NCBI GenBank assembly: GCA_048393055.1
Contig: DBFJJS010000016.1
Coordinates: forward strand, 62,001 to 126,000
Reading direction: 5' to 3'
From: Faeciplasma sp048393055
Lineage (GTDB): Bacteria; Bacillota; Clostridia; Oscillospirales; Ruminococcaceae
Length of the DNA: 64,000 bases
Position 1 is the first letter of the stretch; the number at the start of each line of letters is the position of its first letter. The notes below the pieces were generated by a model, which was given only the letters and a program-made list of their open reading frames with translations, was not told where the DNA came from and ran no database searches. This document shows, in pieces, positions 8,387 to 16,896 of the stretch. Position numbers and translations under genes: made by a program.

Positions 8387-9273
8387 CATTTGTATTCTCG
8401 GGTCAGGGCGACCAGTACCCGGGAATGGGCAAGGAGCTTGCCGAAAAATACGCTGCGGCGGAGTCTGTGTTTAATGTCTGCGACAGCGTTCGCCCGGGAA
8501 CATCCGATCAGTGCTTTAACGGAACGGAGGAAGAGCTGAAGCAGACAGCTAACACGCAGCCCTGCCTTTTTGCAATGGAGCTTGCGGCTGCTGCCGCGCT
8601 GTCTGATAAGGGCGTAAAGCCGGACGCAGTCGCCGGATTTTCGCTTGGCGAGGTTACTGCCGTGACCTTTGCTGAAATTTTTGATTATGAAACCGGCTTC
8701 AGGCTGGTATGCAGGCGCGGAGAGCTTATGCAGCGCGAGGCTGAAAAGTTCGACACTTCTATGGCTGCTGTTGTAAAGCTTACTCCCGAACAGGTAACCG
8801 AGCTGTGCGGCCGCTACAGCGACATATATCCTGTAAACTTTAATTGTCCCGGTCAGATTTCGGTGTCCGGAGCGTCAAGCTCCATGCCGGCGTTTTTTGC
8901 TGACGTAAAAGCGGCGGGAGGAAAGGCAATACCCCTTAAGGTCAAGGGGGCGTTCCATTCTCCGTGGATGGTCGCTGCTTCTGAGGATTTTGCAAAGGAC
9001 ATTGCCGCTGCAAAAATCGGCAAGCCGTCAATCCCGGTCTATTCCGACATGACTGCTCAGCCGTACACAGACGACGTCGTGGGTCTTTTGTCAAAGCAGA
9101 TATGCAACCCGGTACAGTGGGAAAAAGCGGTAAGGAACATGATAGAATCAGGCGTTGATACGTTTGTGGAGATTGGTCCCGGCAAGACGCTGTGCAATAT
9201 GATAAGGAAAATAGACGGTCAGGTTAAAACCTGTTCGGTTACCGAGTATTTGGCGGAGGTAGAAGCATGTTAA
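8374..9273 (+). CDS. fabD: Malonyl-CoA:ACP transacylase
   Basis: 299 residues. It moves malonyl groups from CoA to acyl carrier protein. FSGQGDQYPGMGKEL is the N-terminal signature. The nucleophile serine lies in GFSLGE near residue 90, where most family members have GHSLGE. The catalytic histidine is in KGAFHSPWM near residue 195. The start overlaps fabK by 13 bp and the end overlaps fabG by 7 bp, which implies translational coupling. Confidence 0.95.
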   Translation: MGKIAFVFSGQGDQYPGMGKELAEKYAAAESVFNVCDSVRPGTSDQCFNGTEEELKQTANTQPCLFAMELAAAAALSDKGVKPDAVAGFSLGEVTAVTFAEIFDYETGFRLVCRRGELMQREAEKFDTSMAAVVKLTPEQVTELCGRYSDIYPVNFNCPGQISVSGASSSMPAFFADVKAAGGKAIPLKVKGAFHSPWMVAASEDFAKDIAAAKIGKPSIPVYSDMTAQPYTDDVVGLLSKQICNPVQWEKAVRNMIESGVDTFVEIGPGKTLCNMIRKIDGQVKTCSVTEYLAEVEAC

Positions 9274-9995
9274 AGGAAAAGACCGCGGTTATTACCGGAG
9301 GCTCAAGAGGTCTCGGCGAGGCTATAGCATATAAGTTTGCTTCAATGGGAGCTAATATCGTAATCGTTGATGTGGCAGACCCGGCTCTTGCTGAAAATGT
9401 ATGCAATAAATGTATTCAGGAGTACGGCGTGCAGGCTAAGGCATACCGCTGCGACGTATCGGACTTTAGCGCCGTTAAGGAAACGGTTTCAAAGATAAAG
9501 GCGGATTTTAAGACCGTGCATATCCTTGTAAACAACGCAGGCATCACGCGCGACGCAATTGCCGCCATGATGAGCGAGGAGGATTTTGATAAGGTAATCG
9601 CGGTAAACCTCAAGGGCGCGTTTAATATGATAAGGCATACTGCCGGATTGTTTATCCGCAATCGCGAGGGCTGCATTATAAACATATCGTCCGTTTCCGG
9701 ACTTATGGGAAATGTGGGGCAGTGCAATTACGCTGCGTCTAAGGCAGGGCTTGTCGGTCTGACAAAGACCATAGCAAAGGAGCTTGCTCCCAAGGGCGTT
9801 CGCTGCAACGCAATTGCGCCGGGCTTTATTGCCACTGACATGACCGGAAACCAGACTGATAACCCTCTTCTTAAGATGATACCGCTCGGCAGGATGGGTT
9901 CGGCCGATGATATTGCTCAGGCTGCCGTATATCTTGCGACCGCCGAATATGTCACAGGAACTGTGCTTCGCGTTGACGGCGGAATATCGATGTAA
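9267..9995 (+). CDS. fabG: 3-oxoacyl-[acyl-carrier-protein] reductase
   Basis: 242-residue short-chain dehydrogenase that reduces beta-ketoacyl-ACP with NADPH. The cofactor motif is TGGSRGLGEAIA, with NNAGITRD following. The catalytic Ser/Tyr/Lys are seen in NISSVSGLMGNVGQ and YAASKAG. The C-terminus shows GTVLRVDGGISM, the typical FabG end. It overlaps the fabD end and is followed by fabF after 15 bp. Confidence 0.95.
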   Translation: MLKEKTAVITGGSRGLGEAIAYKFASMGANIVIVDVADPALAENVCNKCIQEYGVQAKAYRCDVSDFSAVKETVSKIKADFKTVHILVNNAGITRDAIAAMMSEEDFDKVIAVNLKGAFNMIRHTAGLFIRNREGCIINISSVSGLMGNVGQCNYAASKAGLVGLTKTIAKELAPKGVRCNAIAPGFIATDMTGNQTDNPLLKMIPLGRMGSADDIAQAAVYLATAEYVTGTVLRVDGGISM

Positions 9996-10010
9996 GGAGT
10001 ATCTTAAATT

Positions 10011-11249
10011 ATGAGTGAAAAAAGAAGAGTAGTTGTAACCGGCATGGGCGCGATAACCCCGCTCGGAAACAACGTGAAAGATACATGGGAGGCGATGAAG
10101 TCCGGGAAAAACGGGATCGCTCCAATAACACTTTTTGATACTGCTGCATACAAGGCAAAGCTCGGCGCGGAGGTAAAGGGATTTGACCCGAAGGACTACC
10201 TTGAGGTCAATGAAACGCTTCGCACAGACCGGTATACTCAGTTTGCAATTGCCGCCGCTCAGCAGGCTGCACAAGAGAGCAAAATCGAGGGCTCGGTAGA
10301 CCCCGACCGCTTTGCGGTTATTTTAGGAACTGGAATAGGCGGAATCAACACCTTCGAGGCTGAGCATATCAAGCTTCTTGAGAAAGGTCCGCGCCGCGTA
10401 TCTCCTCTGTTTGTTCCGATGATGATATCAAACATGGCTGCCGGAATGGTAGCCATCAAGCACGGATGCCATGGCAGCGCAATGCCTATTGTTACCGCCT
10501 GCGCGTCAGGCTCTAACGCTATAGGAGAGGCAATGCGCCTTATCCGTCACGGCTATGCCGACGCGGTTATAACCGGAGGTACGGAAGCTGCAATAACGCC
10601 CTGCGCTATTGCGGGCTTTGTAAATATGCAGGCGCTTTCGGTGTCGGTCGATCCCGACGCGGCTTCGCTGCCGTTTGACAAGAGAAGAGCGGGGTTCGTT
10701 ATAGGAGAGGGCGCGGTCGCTCTTATCTTAGAGGAATACGAGCGTGCAAAAGCAAGAGGCGCTAAGATATACGGAGAGGTATGCGGCTACGGCTCAACCT
10801 GCGACGCTTACCACATCACTGCTCCCGACCCCGAGGGCAGGGGCGGTACGAGAGCCATGCAGGAGGCGATGGCTGAAGCCGGATATACCGATAAGGACAG
10901 AGTTTATGTCAATGCTCACGGAACCGGAACCCCGATGAATGATTCGGTAGAGACAAAGGTAATCAAGCAGGCACTTGGCGAGGAAGCAGCAAAAAAAGCT
11001 TATGTCAGCTCCACAAAGTCTATGACAGGGCATATGCTCGGCGCTGCCGGAGCAGTAGAGGCTATGGCTTGCCTGCTTGCGCTTAATGAGGGCATAATAC
11101 CTCCTACGATTAACCTTAACGAGCCGGACGAGGCGTGCGACCTCAACTGCGTTCCAAATAAAGCTGTAAAGGCGGACATTGACCTTGCCCTGTCAAATTC
11201 TTTGGGATTCGGCGGACATAACGCTTGTCTTGCCTTCAGGAAGGTGTGA
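10011..11249 (+). CDS. fabF: 3-oxoacyl-[acyl-carrier-protein] synthase II
   Basis: 412-residue condensing enzyme of the thiolase fold that elongates acyl-ACP with malonyl-ACP. The active-site cysteine lies in VTACASGSNAIGEA. The two histidines lie in NAHGTGTPMND and KSMTGHMLGAAGA, which marks it as KAS II (Cys-His-His). The start RVVVTGMGAITPLGNNV is typical. GGAGT precedes the ATG. No fabH (KAS III, Cys-His-Asn) is found in the operon, so initiation depends on a gene elsewhere. Confidence 0.96.
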   Translation: MSEKRRVVVTGMGAITPLGNNVKDTWEAMKSGKNGIAPITLFDTAAYKAKLGAEVKGFDPKDYLEVNETLRTDRYTQFAIAAAQQAAQESKIEGSVDPDRFAVILGTGIGGINTFEAEHIKLLEKGPRRVSPLFVPMMISNMAAGMVAIKHGCHGSAMPIVTACASGSNAIGEAMRLIRHGYADAVITGGTEAAITPCAIAGFVNMQALSVSVDPDAASLPFDKRRAGFVIGEGAVALILEEYERAKARGAKIYGEVCGYGSTCDAYHITAPDPEGRGGTRAMQEAMAEAGYTDKDRVYVNAHGTGTPMNDSVETKVIKQALGEEAAKKAYVSSTKSMTGHMLGAAGAVEAMACLLALNEGIIPPTINLNEPDEACDLNCVPNKAVKADIDLALSNSLGFGGHNACLAFRKV

Positions 11250-11253
11250 GCAT

Positions 11254-11682
11254 ATGAATGAAAAGGATATCCGAAAATACGCAGAACTGATGAAGGAGCT
11301 TGGGCTTACCGGCCTTGAGCTTAAGGAAGGCGATAAGGTAATGCGGCTCGAGCGCACGGTTACTGTTTCTGCGCCCGTTGCCGAGGCTGCTCCAGCCGCT
11401 TCTGCAGCTGCTGCCGCAGTAAAGCAGGAATCGGAAAACCTCGACTACATAAGCGTCAGGTCTCCTATTGTCGGCGTTTTCTATGCCGCTCCGGCCGAAA
11501 ATGTCGAGCCTTACGTTTCTATAGGCGACAGGGTTAAAAAGGGACAGATACTTTGCATAGTAGAGGCCATGAAGCTTATGAACGAGATACCGTCGGAGGT
11601 TGACGGCGTTATAAGCGAGATATGTGTAACAAACGGTCAGGTTGTGGAATATGGCACTGAGCTGTTCCGCATCAAGAGGTAA
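11254..11682 (+). CDS. accB: Biotin carboxyl carrier protein of acetyl-CoA carboxylase
   Basis: 142 residues. An N-terminal helical part (about 1-45) is followed by an Ala/Pro-rich linker (about 46-70) and a biotinyl domain with the EAMKLMNE motif, whose lysine is biotinylated. The ATG at 11254 is 4 bp after fabF ends; longer frames into fabF are artefacts. It works with accC, accD and accA downstream to make malonyl-CoA. Confidence 0.95.
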   Translation: MNEKDIRKYAELMKELGLTGLELKEGDKVMRLERTVTVSAPVAEAAPAASAAAAAVKQESENLDYISVRSPIVGVFYAAPAENVEPYVSIGDRVKKGQILCIVEAMKLMNEIPSEVDGVISEICVTNGQVVEYGTELFRIKR

Positions 11683-11684
11683 TT

Positions 11685-12101
11685 ATGAATAAAGAAGAAA
11701 TAATGAAGATACTTCCTCACAGGGACAACATGCTTCTTATAGATGATGCGGAATGCGTTGGCGGGACGGCAATAGCGCACTATACTATCCGCGGCGACGA
11801 ATTCTTTTTAAAAGGACATTTTCCCGGAAACCCAATTGTCCCCGGCGTTATCCTTTGCGAGATGCTCGCTCAGTCTGCCTGCGTCTTAATGAAGGATGTA
11901 ATGAGCGAGGGCAAGCTGCCTGTTTATACAGGTCTAAATAACGTTAAGTTCCGCTCTCCCGTAAAACCGGGCGACACTGTGCAGATGGAGTGCCGTTTAA
12001 AAAGGTCTAAGCACCCGTTTTACTTTGCCGAGGGAACGGTAAAGGTAGGAGACAGGCTTTGCGTATCGGCAGAATTTTCTTTTGCTATAACAGGTGAGTA
12101 A
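11685..12101 (+). CDS. fabZ: 3-hydroxyacyl-[acyl-carrier-protein] dehydratase
   Basis: 138-residue hot-dog-fold enzyme that removes water from 3-hydroxyacyl-ACP. LPHRDNMLLID starts the domain. The catalytic His and Glu are in KGHFPGNPIVPGVILCEML. It starts 2 bp after accB. Its place between accB and accC is the common clostridial order. Confidence 0.95.
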   Translation: MNKEEIMKILPHRDNMLLIDDAECVGGTAIAHYTIRGDEFFLKGHFPGNPIVPGVILCEMLAQSACVLMKDVMSEGKLPVYTGLNNVKFRSPVKPGDTVQMECRLKRSKHPFYFAEGTVKVGDRLCVSAEFSFAITGE

Positions 12102-12104
12102 ACT

Positions 12105-13412
12105 ATGTTTTCAAAAATACTTATTGCCAATCGCGGCGAAATTGCCGTCCGAATCATTCGGGCATGCAAGGAAATGGGAGTCGCTACGGTGGCGGTGTAT
12201 TCAGAGGCCGACAAGAGCGCATTGCATGTTGCGCTTGCCGATGAAAGCTATTGTATAGGCGGTCCGGAGGCTTCAGACAGCTACTTAAACGAAAATCAGA
12301 TAATTAGCTCAGCGATTTTAGCAGGCGCGCAGGCAATACATCCCGGTTACGGCTTCCTGTCAGAAAACGCACATTTTGCACGCCTTTGCAGAAAAAACGG
12401 CCTTGTATTTATAGGTCCTCAGCCCGAAAGCATGGAAAGGCTAAGCGACAAGGCGGTGCTGAAGGAGCTTATAAAAAACACCGGTCTGTCGGTTATCCCA
12501 GGCACTAAGGCGGTGGCTTCTGTAGAAGACGCGGTAAAGGAAGCGGATAAGATAGGATATCCGGTTATGCTGAAGGCCTGTGCCGGAGGCGGAGGACGGG
12601 GAATAAGGCTTATACGCAGCGCAGACGATATCGAGGAGGCATATCTTCAGGCGACAACCGAGGCTGCAAGCGCGTTCGGAGACGGCAGCGTTTATCTTGA
12701 AAAATACATTTATCCCGCAAGGCATGTTGAGCTTCAGATACTTGCCGATGAACAGGGAAACGTCGTTTGCCTTGGAGACAGGGACTGTTCCCTGCAGCGC
12801 CGCAATCAGAAGCTTATTGAGGAAACGCCTTCGCCCGCTGTCAGCGACGAGCAAAGAAATGAAATCATGACTCTGGCGGTTGACGCCATTAAGAAAATAG
12901 GATATGTCGGCGCCGGTACGCTTGAATTTCTGCTGGACAAACAGGGCAGGTTCTGGTTCATGGAGATGAACGTAAGGCTTCAGGTGGAGCACTGCGTCAC
13001 TGAAATGCTCACTGGAATCGATCTTGTTAAGTGGCAGATACGCATAGCGGCGGGAATACCGATAAGCTTTACACAAAAGGACATAAACTTAAAGGGCTCT
13101 GCGATTGAATGCCGTATAAACGCTCAAAGCTGCGGCAAGCTTGATATGCTTCATGTTCCGGGCGGTCCGTCAGTCAGGTTCGACACCTGCCTGATAGAGG
13201 GAACTACGGTCACCCCATACTACGATTCGCTTCTTGGAAAGCTGGTTGTGTATTCAAAGACCAGGGAGGAAGCCTTGAGAAAAATGCGGGCCGCTTTGTG
13301 CGAACTCGTTATAAAGGGAATTCCCACAAATATAGAAGAGCAGCTGCGAATAATCGGAGACGACAGGTTTGTTTCCGGAAACTACGACCTTGCGTTTATG
13401 GGTAACAGGTGA
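12105..13412 (+). CDS. accC: Biotin carboxylase subunit of acetyl-CoA carboxylase
   Basis: 435-residue ATP-grasp enzyme that carboxylates biotin on AccB. The N-terminal domain begins FSKILIANRGEIAVRIIRA. The ATP-grasp glycine loop is KACAGGGGRGIR, and catalytic residues are seen in EMNVRLQVEHCVTEM. It is about 10-15 residues shorter than many homologues, with no break in the frame; the C-terminus ends soon after FVSGNYDLAF. It lies 3 bp after fabZ. Confidence 0.95.
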   Translation: MFSKILIANRGEIAVRIIRACKEMGVATVAVYSEADKSALHVALADESYCIGGPEASDSYLNENQIISSAILAGAQAIHPGYGFLSENAHFARLCRKNGLVFIGPQPESMERLSDKAVLKELIKNTGLSVIPGTKAVASVEDAVKEADKIGYPVMLKACAGGGGRGIRLIRSADDIEEAYLQATTEAASAFGDGSVYLEKYIYPARHVELQILADEQGNVVCLGDRDCSLQRRNQKLIEETPSPAVSDEQRNEIMTLAVDAIKKIGYVGAGTLEFLLDKQGRFWFMEMNVRLQVEHCVTEMLTGIDLVKWQIRIAAGIPISFTQKDINLKGSAIECRINAQSCGKLDMLHVPGGPSVRFDTCLIEGTTVTPYYDSLLGKLVVYSKTREEALRKMRAALCELVIKGIPTNIEEQLRIIGDDRFVSGNYDLAFMGNR

Positions 13413-13417
13413 TGTAA

Positions 13418-14278
13418 ATGGCATTGTTGAATTTTTTAAAACCTAAGAATCAATTGGAGGAAGGCGGAAGGACGGCCGCTCCTGTCCAGCAGGATGCGGG
13501 CGAACCTGAGCAGAACTGCCCAAATTGTCATAAGGATATACCGCTCAGCCGTCTATGGGCAAATAATCTTGTTTGCCCATGCGGGCATCATTTCCGCATG
13601 AATTCAAGGCAACGAATAAAGATGATAGTTGACAGGGATAGCTTCAAGGAGTTGTTTTCGGATATAAAGTCAGGTAATCCTTTAAATTTCCCAGGGTATC
13701 ACGATAAACTTGAGACAGTTCGCACCGTAAGCGGAGAGGAAGAGGCTGTTATCTGCGGCACTGCGGAAATAGGAAAGAAAAAGTGCTGCTTGTTCGTTAT
13801 GGATTCGTTTTTCATGATGGGGAGCATGGGGAGCGCCGTCGGAGAAAGGATAACGTCGCTGTTTGAGTACGCCACTGCGCACAGGCTTCCTGTTATAGGC
13901 TTTACTGTTTCCGGAGGCGCAAGGATGCAGGAGGGACTTCTGTCTCTGATGCAGATGGCAAAGACAAGCGCCGCGGTTAAGCGTCACAGCGATGCGGGGC
14001 TTTTATATATTGCCGTTCTTACCGACCCTACTACCGGAGGAGTAACCGCAAGCTTCGCCATGGAGGCGGATATAACTCTGGCAGAGCCGGGCGCTACCGT
14101 TGGGTTTGCCGGAGCAAGAGTTATTGAGCAGACTACAAGAAAATCGTTGCCTAAGGAGTTTCAAAAGGCTGAGTTTGTGCTAAAGCACGGCTTTGTGGAC
14201 AGGATTGTTCCGAGATCTGAGCAAAAGAGCCTTTTAGGCGAGCTTCTTAGGATGCATGAGCGGAGTGTGAAATTATGA
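13418..14278 (+). CDS. accD: Acetyl-CoA carboxylase carboxyltransferase subunit beta
   Basis: 286-residue crotonase-fold subunit that, with AccA, moves the carboxyl group from biotin to acetyl-CoA. An N-terminal zinc ribbon is present, but its second half reads VCPCGHH, so the spacing is C-X2-C then C-X1-C instead of the usual C-X2-C. FTVSGGARMQEGLLSLMQM and DPTTGGVTASFAM are the core motifs. It overlaps accA by 4 bp (ATGA). Confidence 0.95.
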   Translation: MALLNFLKPKNQLEEGGRTAAPVQQDAGEPEQNCPNCHKDIPLSRLWANNLVCPCGHHFRMNSRQRIKMIVDRDSFKELFSDIKSGNPLNFPGYHDKLETVRTVSGEEEAVICGTAEIGKKKCCLFVMDSFFMMGSMGSAVGERITSLFEYATAHRLPVIGFTVSGGARMQEGLLSLMQMAKTSAAVKRHSDAGLLYIAVLTDPTTGGVTASFAMEADITLAEPGATVGFAGARVIEQTTRKSLPKEFQKAEFVLKHGFVDRIVPRSEQKSLLGELLRMHERSVKL

Positions 14279-15060
14279 GCAATACGCCATATGAGAGGGT
14301 AAAGCTTGCAAGAGACAATTCAAGACCCACCGGTATTGATTATATAAGAAATGTATTTAAAGGGTTTATCGAGCTGCACGGCGACAGGCGCTATGCGGAT
14401 GACCCGGCAATCGTTGGTGGGATCGCATGGCTGGGAAACAGCCCCGTAACAGTTATCGCCATCGAAAAGGGTCACACCGCTAAGGAGCGCACATACCGCA
14501 ACTTCGGCGCGCCCCATCCGGAAGGGTATCGCAAGGCTTTAAGACTTATGAAGCAGGCCGAAAAATTCGGCAGACCAATTATCTGCTTTGTCGATACATC
14601 CGGCGCATACTGCGGCATAGGCGCAGAGGAGCGCGGTCAGGGTCAGGCGATTGCAGAAAATATTACCGAGATGACTACGCTTTGCGTGCCTATAATTTCA
14701 GTGCTTATCGGCGAGGGCGGAAGCGGAGGAGCGCTTGCGCTTGCTGTTGCCGACAGGGTGTGGATGCTTCAAAATGCGGTTTACTCGGTTATTTCTCCAG
14801 AGGGCTGTGCAAGCATCCTGTGGAAGGATTCCTCAAAGGCGGAGGCTGCTGCGGCAAGTCTTAAGCTCACCGCAGAGGATGCTAAAAGTCTTGGCGTTGT
14901 TGAGCGGATACTTTCGGAAAACGATATTGGAAAAAAAGAATTTTACGACCGTATACGCACAATGCTGATAGATGAAATCGGCGAGCTATCGAACGACATT
15001 GATTTGATAGGCAGAAGATATGACCGTTTTCGTCATATAGGTGTAACTGTTGATTTGTAA
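14275..15060 (+). CDS. accA: Acetyl-CoA carboxylase carboxyltransferase subunit alpha
   Basis: 261-residue partner of AccD. FIELHGDRRYADDPAIVGG, DTSGAYCGIGAEERGQGQA and IGEGGSGGALALAVADRV are family motifs. It is shorter at the N-terminus than the ~315-residue E. coli form, as is usual in clostridia with the split accD-accA arrangement. Its start codon overlaps the accD stop (ATGA), giving coupled, equimolar translation. Confidence 0.96.
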   Translation: MSNTPYERVKLARDNSRPTGIDYIRNVFKGFIELHGDRRYADDPAIVGGIAWLGNSPVTVIAIEKGHTAKERTYRNFGAPHPEGYRKALRLMKQAEKFGRPIICFVDTSGAYCGIGAEERGQGQAIAENITEMTTLCVPIISVLIGEGGSGGALALAVADRVWMLQNAVYSVISPEGCASILWKDSSKAEAAAASLKLTAEDAKSLGVVERILSENDIGKKEFYDRIRTMLIDEIGELSNDIDLIGRRYDRFRHIGVTVDL

Positions 15061-15080
15061 CATAAACATAAGAGGTAAAC

Positions 15081-16715
15081 ATGAGTATATATAAAAAATA
15101 TTGCACTGAGGTTGTCGACGAGCATGGATGTCTGAAGGAATTCAGCCTTAACTATCCAGATAATTTTAACTTCGGATATGACGTAGTAGATGCAATTGCA
15201 CAGCAAACACCTGATAAAAGGGCAATTGTTTGGTGCAATACCGAAAATGAAGAGCATGTTTTCAGCTTTTCGGATGTGAAAAAATATAGTAATCAAATTG
15301 CCAACGTGTTTAAATCAGCAGGGATTGGACGCGGTGACAAGGTAATGCTCGTTTTAAAGCGCCACTTTGAATATTGGTTTTCGGCGGTTGCTCTGCATAA
15401 GCTTGGCGCAGTCATGATACCAGCTACGCACATGCTGACTGTAAGCGATTTTGAATACCGCATTAAGTCGGCCGGTGTAAAGGCGATAGTTTGTACATCT
15501 CACGATGACGTGCCAGAAAAGATAAGACAGGCGCTTGAAAATGTAAACTCGAGCGCGGTGCTTTGGAGCATACAAGAGGACGTGAACGGGTTTAGAAATC
15601 TTACAAAAGAAGCCTTAAGTGCAAGCGACAGCTTTGAAAGGGTTAAGACAAGCGTAAGTGATCCGATGATGCTGTACTTTACATCGGGCACTACAGGATA
15701 TCCAAAGGGTGTAATACATGATTTTTCATATCCTCTTGCGCACATTGTTACGGCAAAGTACTGGCAACAGGCAGAGGATGGAGGACTTCATTTTACAGTT
15801 GCTGAGACCGGATGGGCTAAGGCGTCTTGGGGGAAAATATACGGTCAGTGGCTTGTGGGAAGCGCCGTAATGGTGTTTGATTTTGATAATTTCGATCCTA
15901 AGCAGCTTACGACGGTTATTAACCGATACGGAGTGACTTCTTTCTGCGCACCTCCAACTGTATATCGATATCTTGTACGCAAGGGTATTCCGGATATGCC
16001 CAGTCTTAAGCATGCGTCTACCGCCGGAGAAATGCTTGCGCCGGAGGTATTCAGGAAATTTACGGAGCGTACAGGTCTTGAGCTGTGTGAGGGTTACGGT
16101 CAGACCGAAACTACTCTTCTTATGGCAAATTTCAAAGGTAGAAAGCCGGTTCAAGGCTCTATGGGAACTATATCCCCGCAGTATAATATAGAGCTTCGCG
16201 GTAAAGACGGCAAGCCTGTTCCGGTTGGAAAGATAGGAGAGGTTGTTGTTCTGCCATCTGAAAACGGAAGACAGGTTGGAATTTTCTGCGCATATCTTGA
16301 CAACGACCAGCAGTATGAGTACGTTTGGAGAGACGGAGTTTATCACACGGGAGATGCTGCATATATGGATGAAAACGGTCTTTACTGGTTCCACGGACGT
16401 TTTGACGATATAATCAAAACCGGAGGATTCAGAGTGGGACCGTATGAGGTCGAAAATATTTTGACCGAGCATCCGGCGGTCGCGGAATGCAGCGTAATAG
16501 GCGTTCCGGATAAGCTTCGCGGACAGGCCATAAAGGCGGTAATCGTATTGGGAAAAGGATATGAGCCGTCAAAGGAGCTGGAGCTTGAGATAAAGGATTT
16601 CTGCAACAGCAAGCTTGCTGAATACAAGTGGATAAGACTTATTGAATTTGTCGATGAAATGCCTAAGACTATCAGCGGAAAGATACAAAAATCTGTACTT
16701 CGCAGCAGGGGATAA
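15081..16715 (+). CDS. Acyl-CoA synthetase (AMP-forming, medium-chain type)
   Basis: 544-residue member of the ANL adenylating superfamily that activates a carboxylic acid as acyl-AMP and then acyl-CoA. Motifs are FTSGTTGYPKG (phosphate loop), GYGQTETT, YHTGDAAYMDENG and, near the C-terminus, PKTISGKIQKSVLR with the catalytic lysine. The overall look fits the medium-chain/AcsM-like group. It starts 20 bp after accA with AAGAGG upstream and no terminator in between, so it probably belongs to the fatty acid operon, perhaps to use exogenous or released acids. The substrate is not known. Confidence 0.88.
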   Translation: MSIYKKYCTEVVDEHGCLKEFSLNYPDNFNFGYDVVDAIAQQTPDKRAIVWCNTENEEHVFSFSDVKKYSNQIANVFKSAGIGRGDKVMLVLKRHFEYWFSAVALHKLGAVMIPATHMLTVSDFEYRIKSAGVKAIVCTSHDDVPEKIRQALENVNSSAVLWSIQEDVNGFRNLTKEALSASDSFERVKTSVSDPMMLYFTSGTTGYPKGVIHDFSYPLAHIVTAKYWQQAEDGGLHFTVAETGWAKASWGKIYGQWLVGSAVMVFDFDNFDPKQLTTVINRYGVTSFCAPPTVYRYLVRKGIPDMPSLKHASTAGEMLAPEVFRKFTERTGLELCEGYGQTETTLLMANFKGRKPVQGSMGTISPQYNIELRGKDGKPVPVGKIGEVVVLPSENGRQVGIFCAYLDNDQQYEYVWRDGVYHTGDAAYMDENGLYWFHGRFDDIIKTGGFRVGPYEVENILTEHPAVAECSVIGVPDKLRGQAIKAVIVLGKGYEPSKELELEIKDFCNSKLAEYKWIRLIEFVDEMPKTISGKIQKSVLRSRG

Positions 16716-16808
16716 ACGGGATCTTTTGCGAGGACAAGACATAGTGTCTCTTTTATAGACATCAGCATATAAAATAAAATAATTTATTGCGATTGCGCTT
16801 TAGTGAAC

Positions 16809-16848
16809 AGTGTGATATAATTTACTTGATTTTAAATTATATCACACT
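16809..16848 (+). terminator. AT-rich inverted repeat ending the fatty acid operon
   Basis: Perfect 15-bp inverted repeat AGTGTGATATAATTT / AAATTATATCACACT with a 10-nt loop, then ATTTATTT. The stem is AT-rich for a terminator. It also lies 49 bp before the next start codon, so it could instead be an operator. Confidence 0.5.
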
Positions 16849-16896
16849 ATTTATTTAAGGCGCGCTTGCGTCACTATGTTGTTTCAAGGAGATACC

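Noticed and set aside
9489..10274. 261-codon minus-strand frame over fabG and fabF
   Set aside because: Spans two well-defined genes on the other strand; no motif.
12441..13076. 211-codon minus-strand frame over accC
   Set aside because: Antisense of a certain gene; no motif or ribosome site.
15726..16472. 248-codon minus-strand frame over the acyl-CoA synthetase
   Set aside because: Antisense of a motif-complete enzyme; no independent support.
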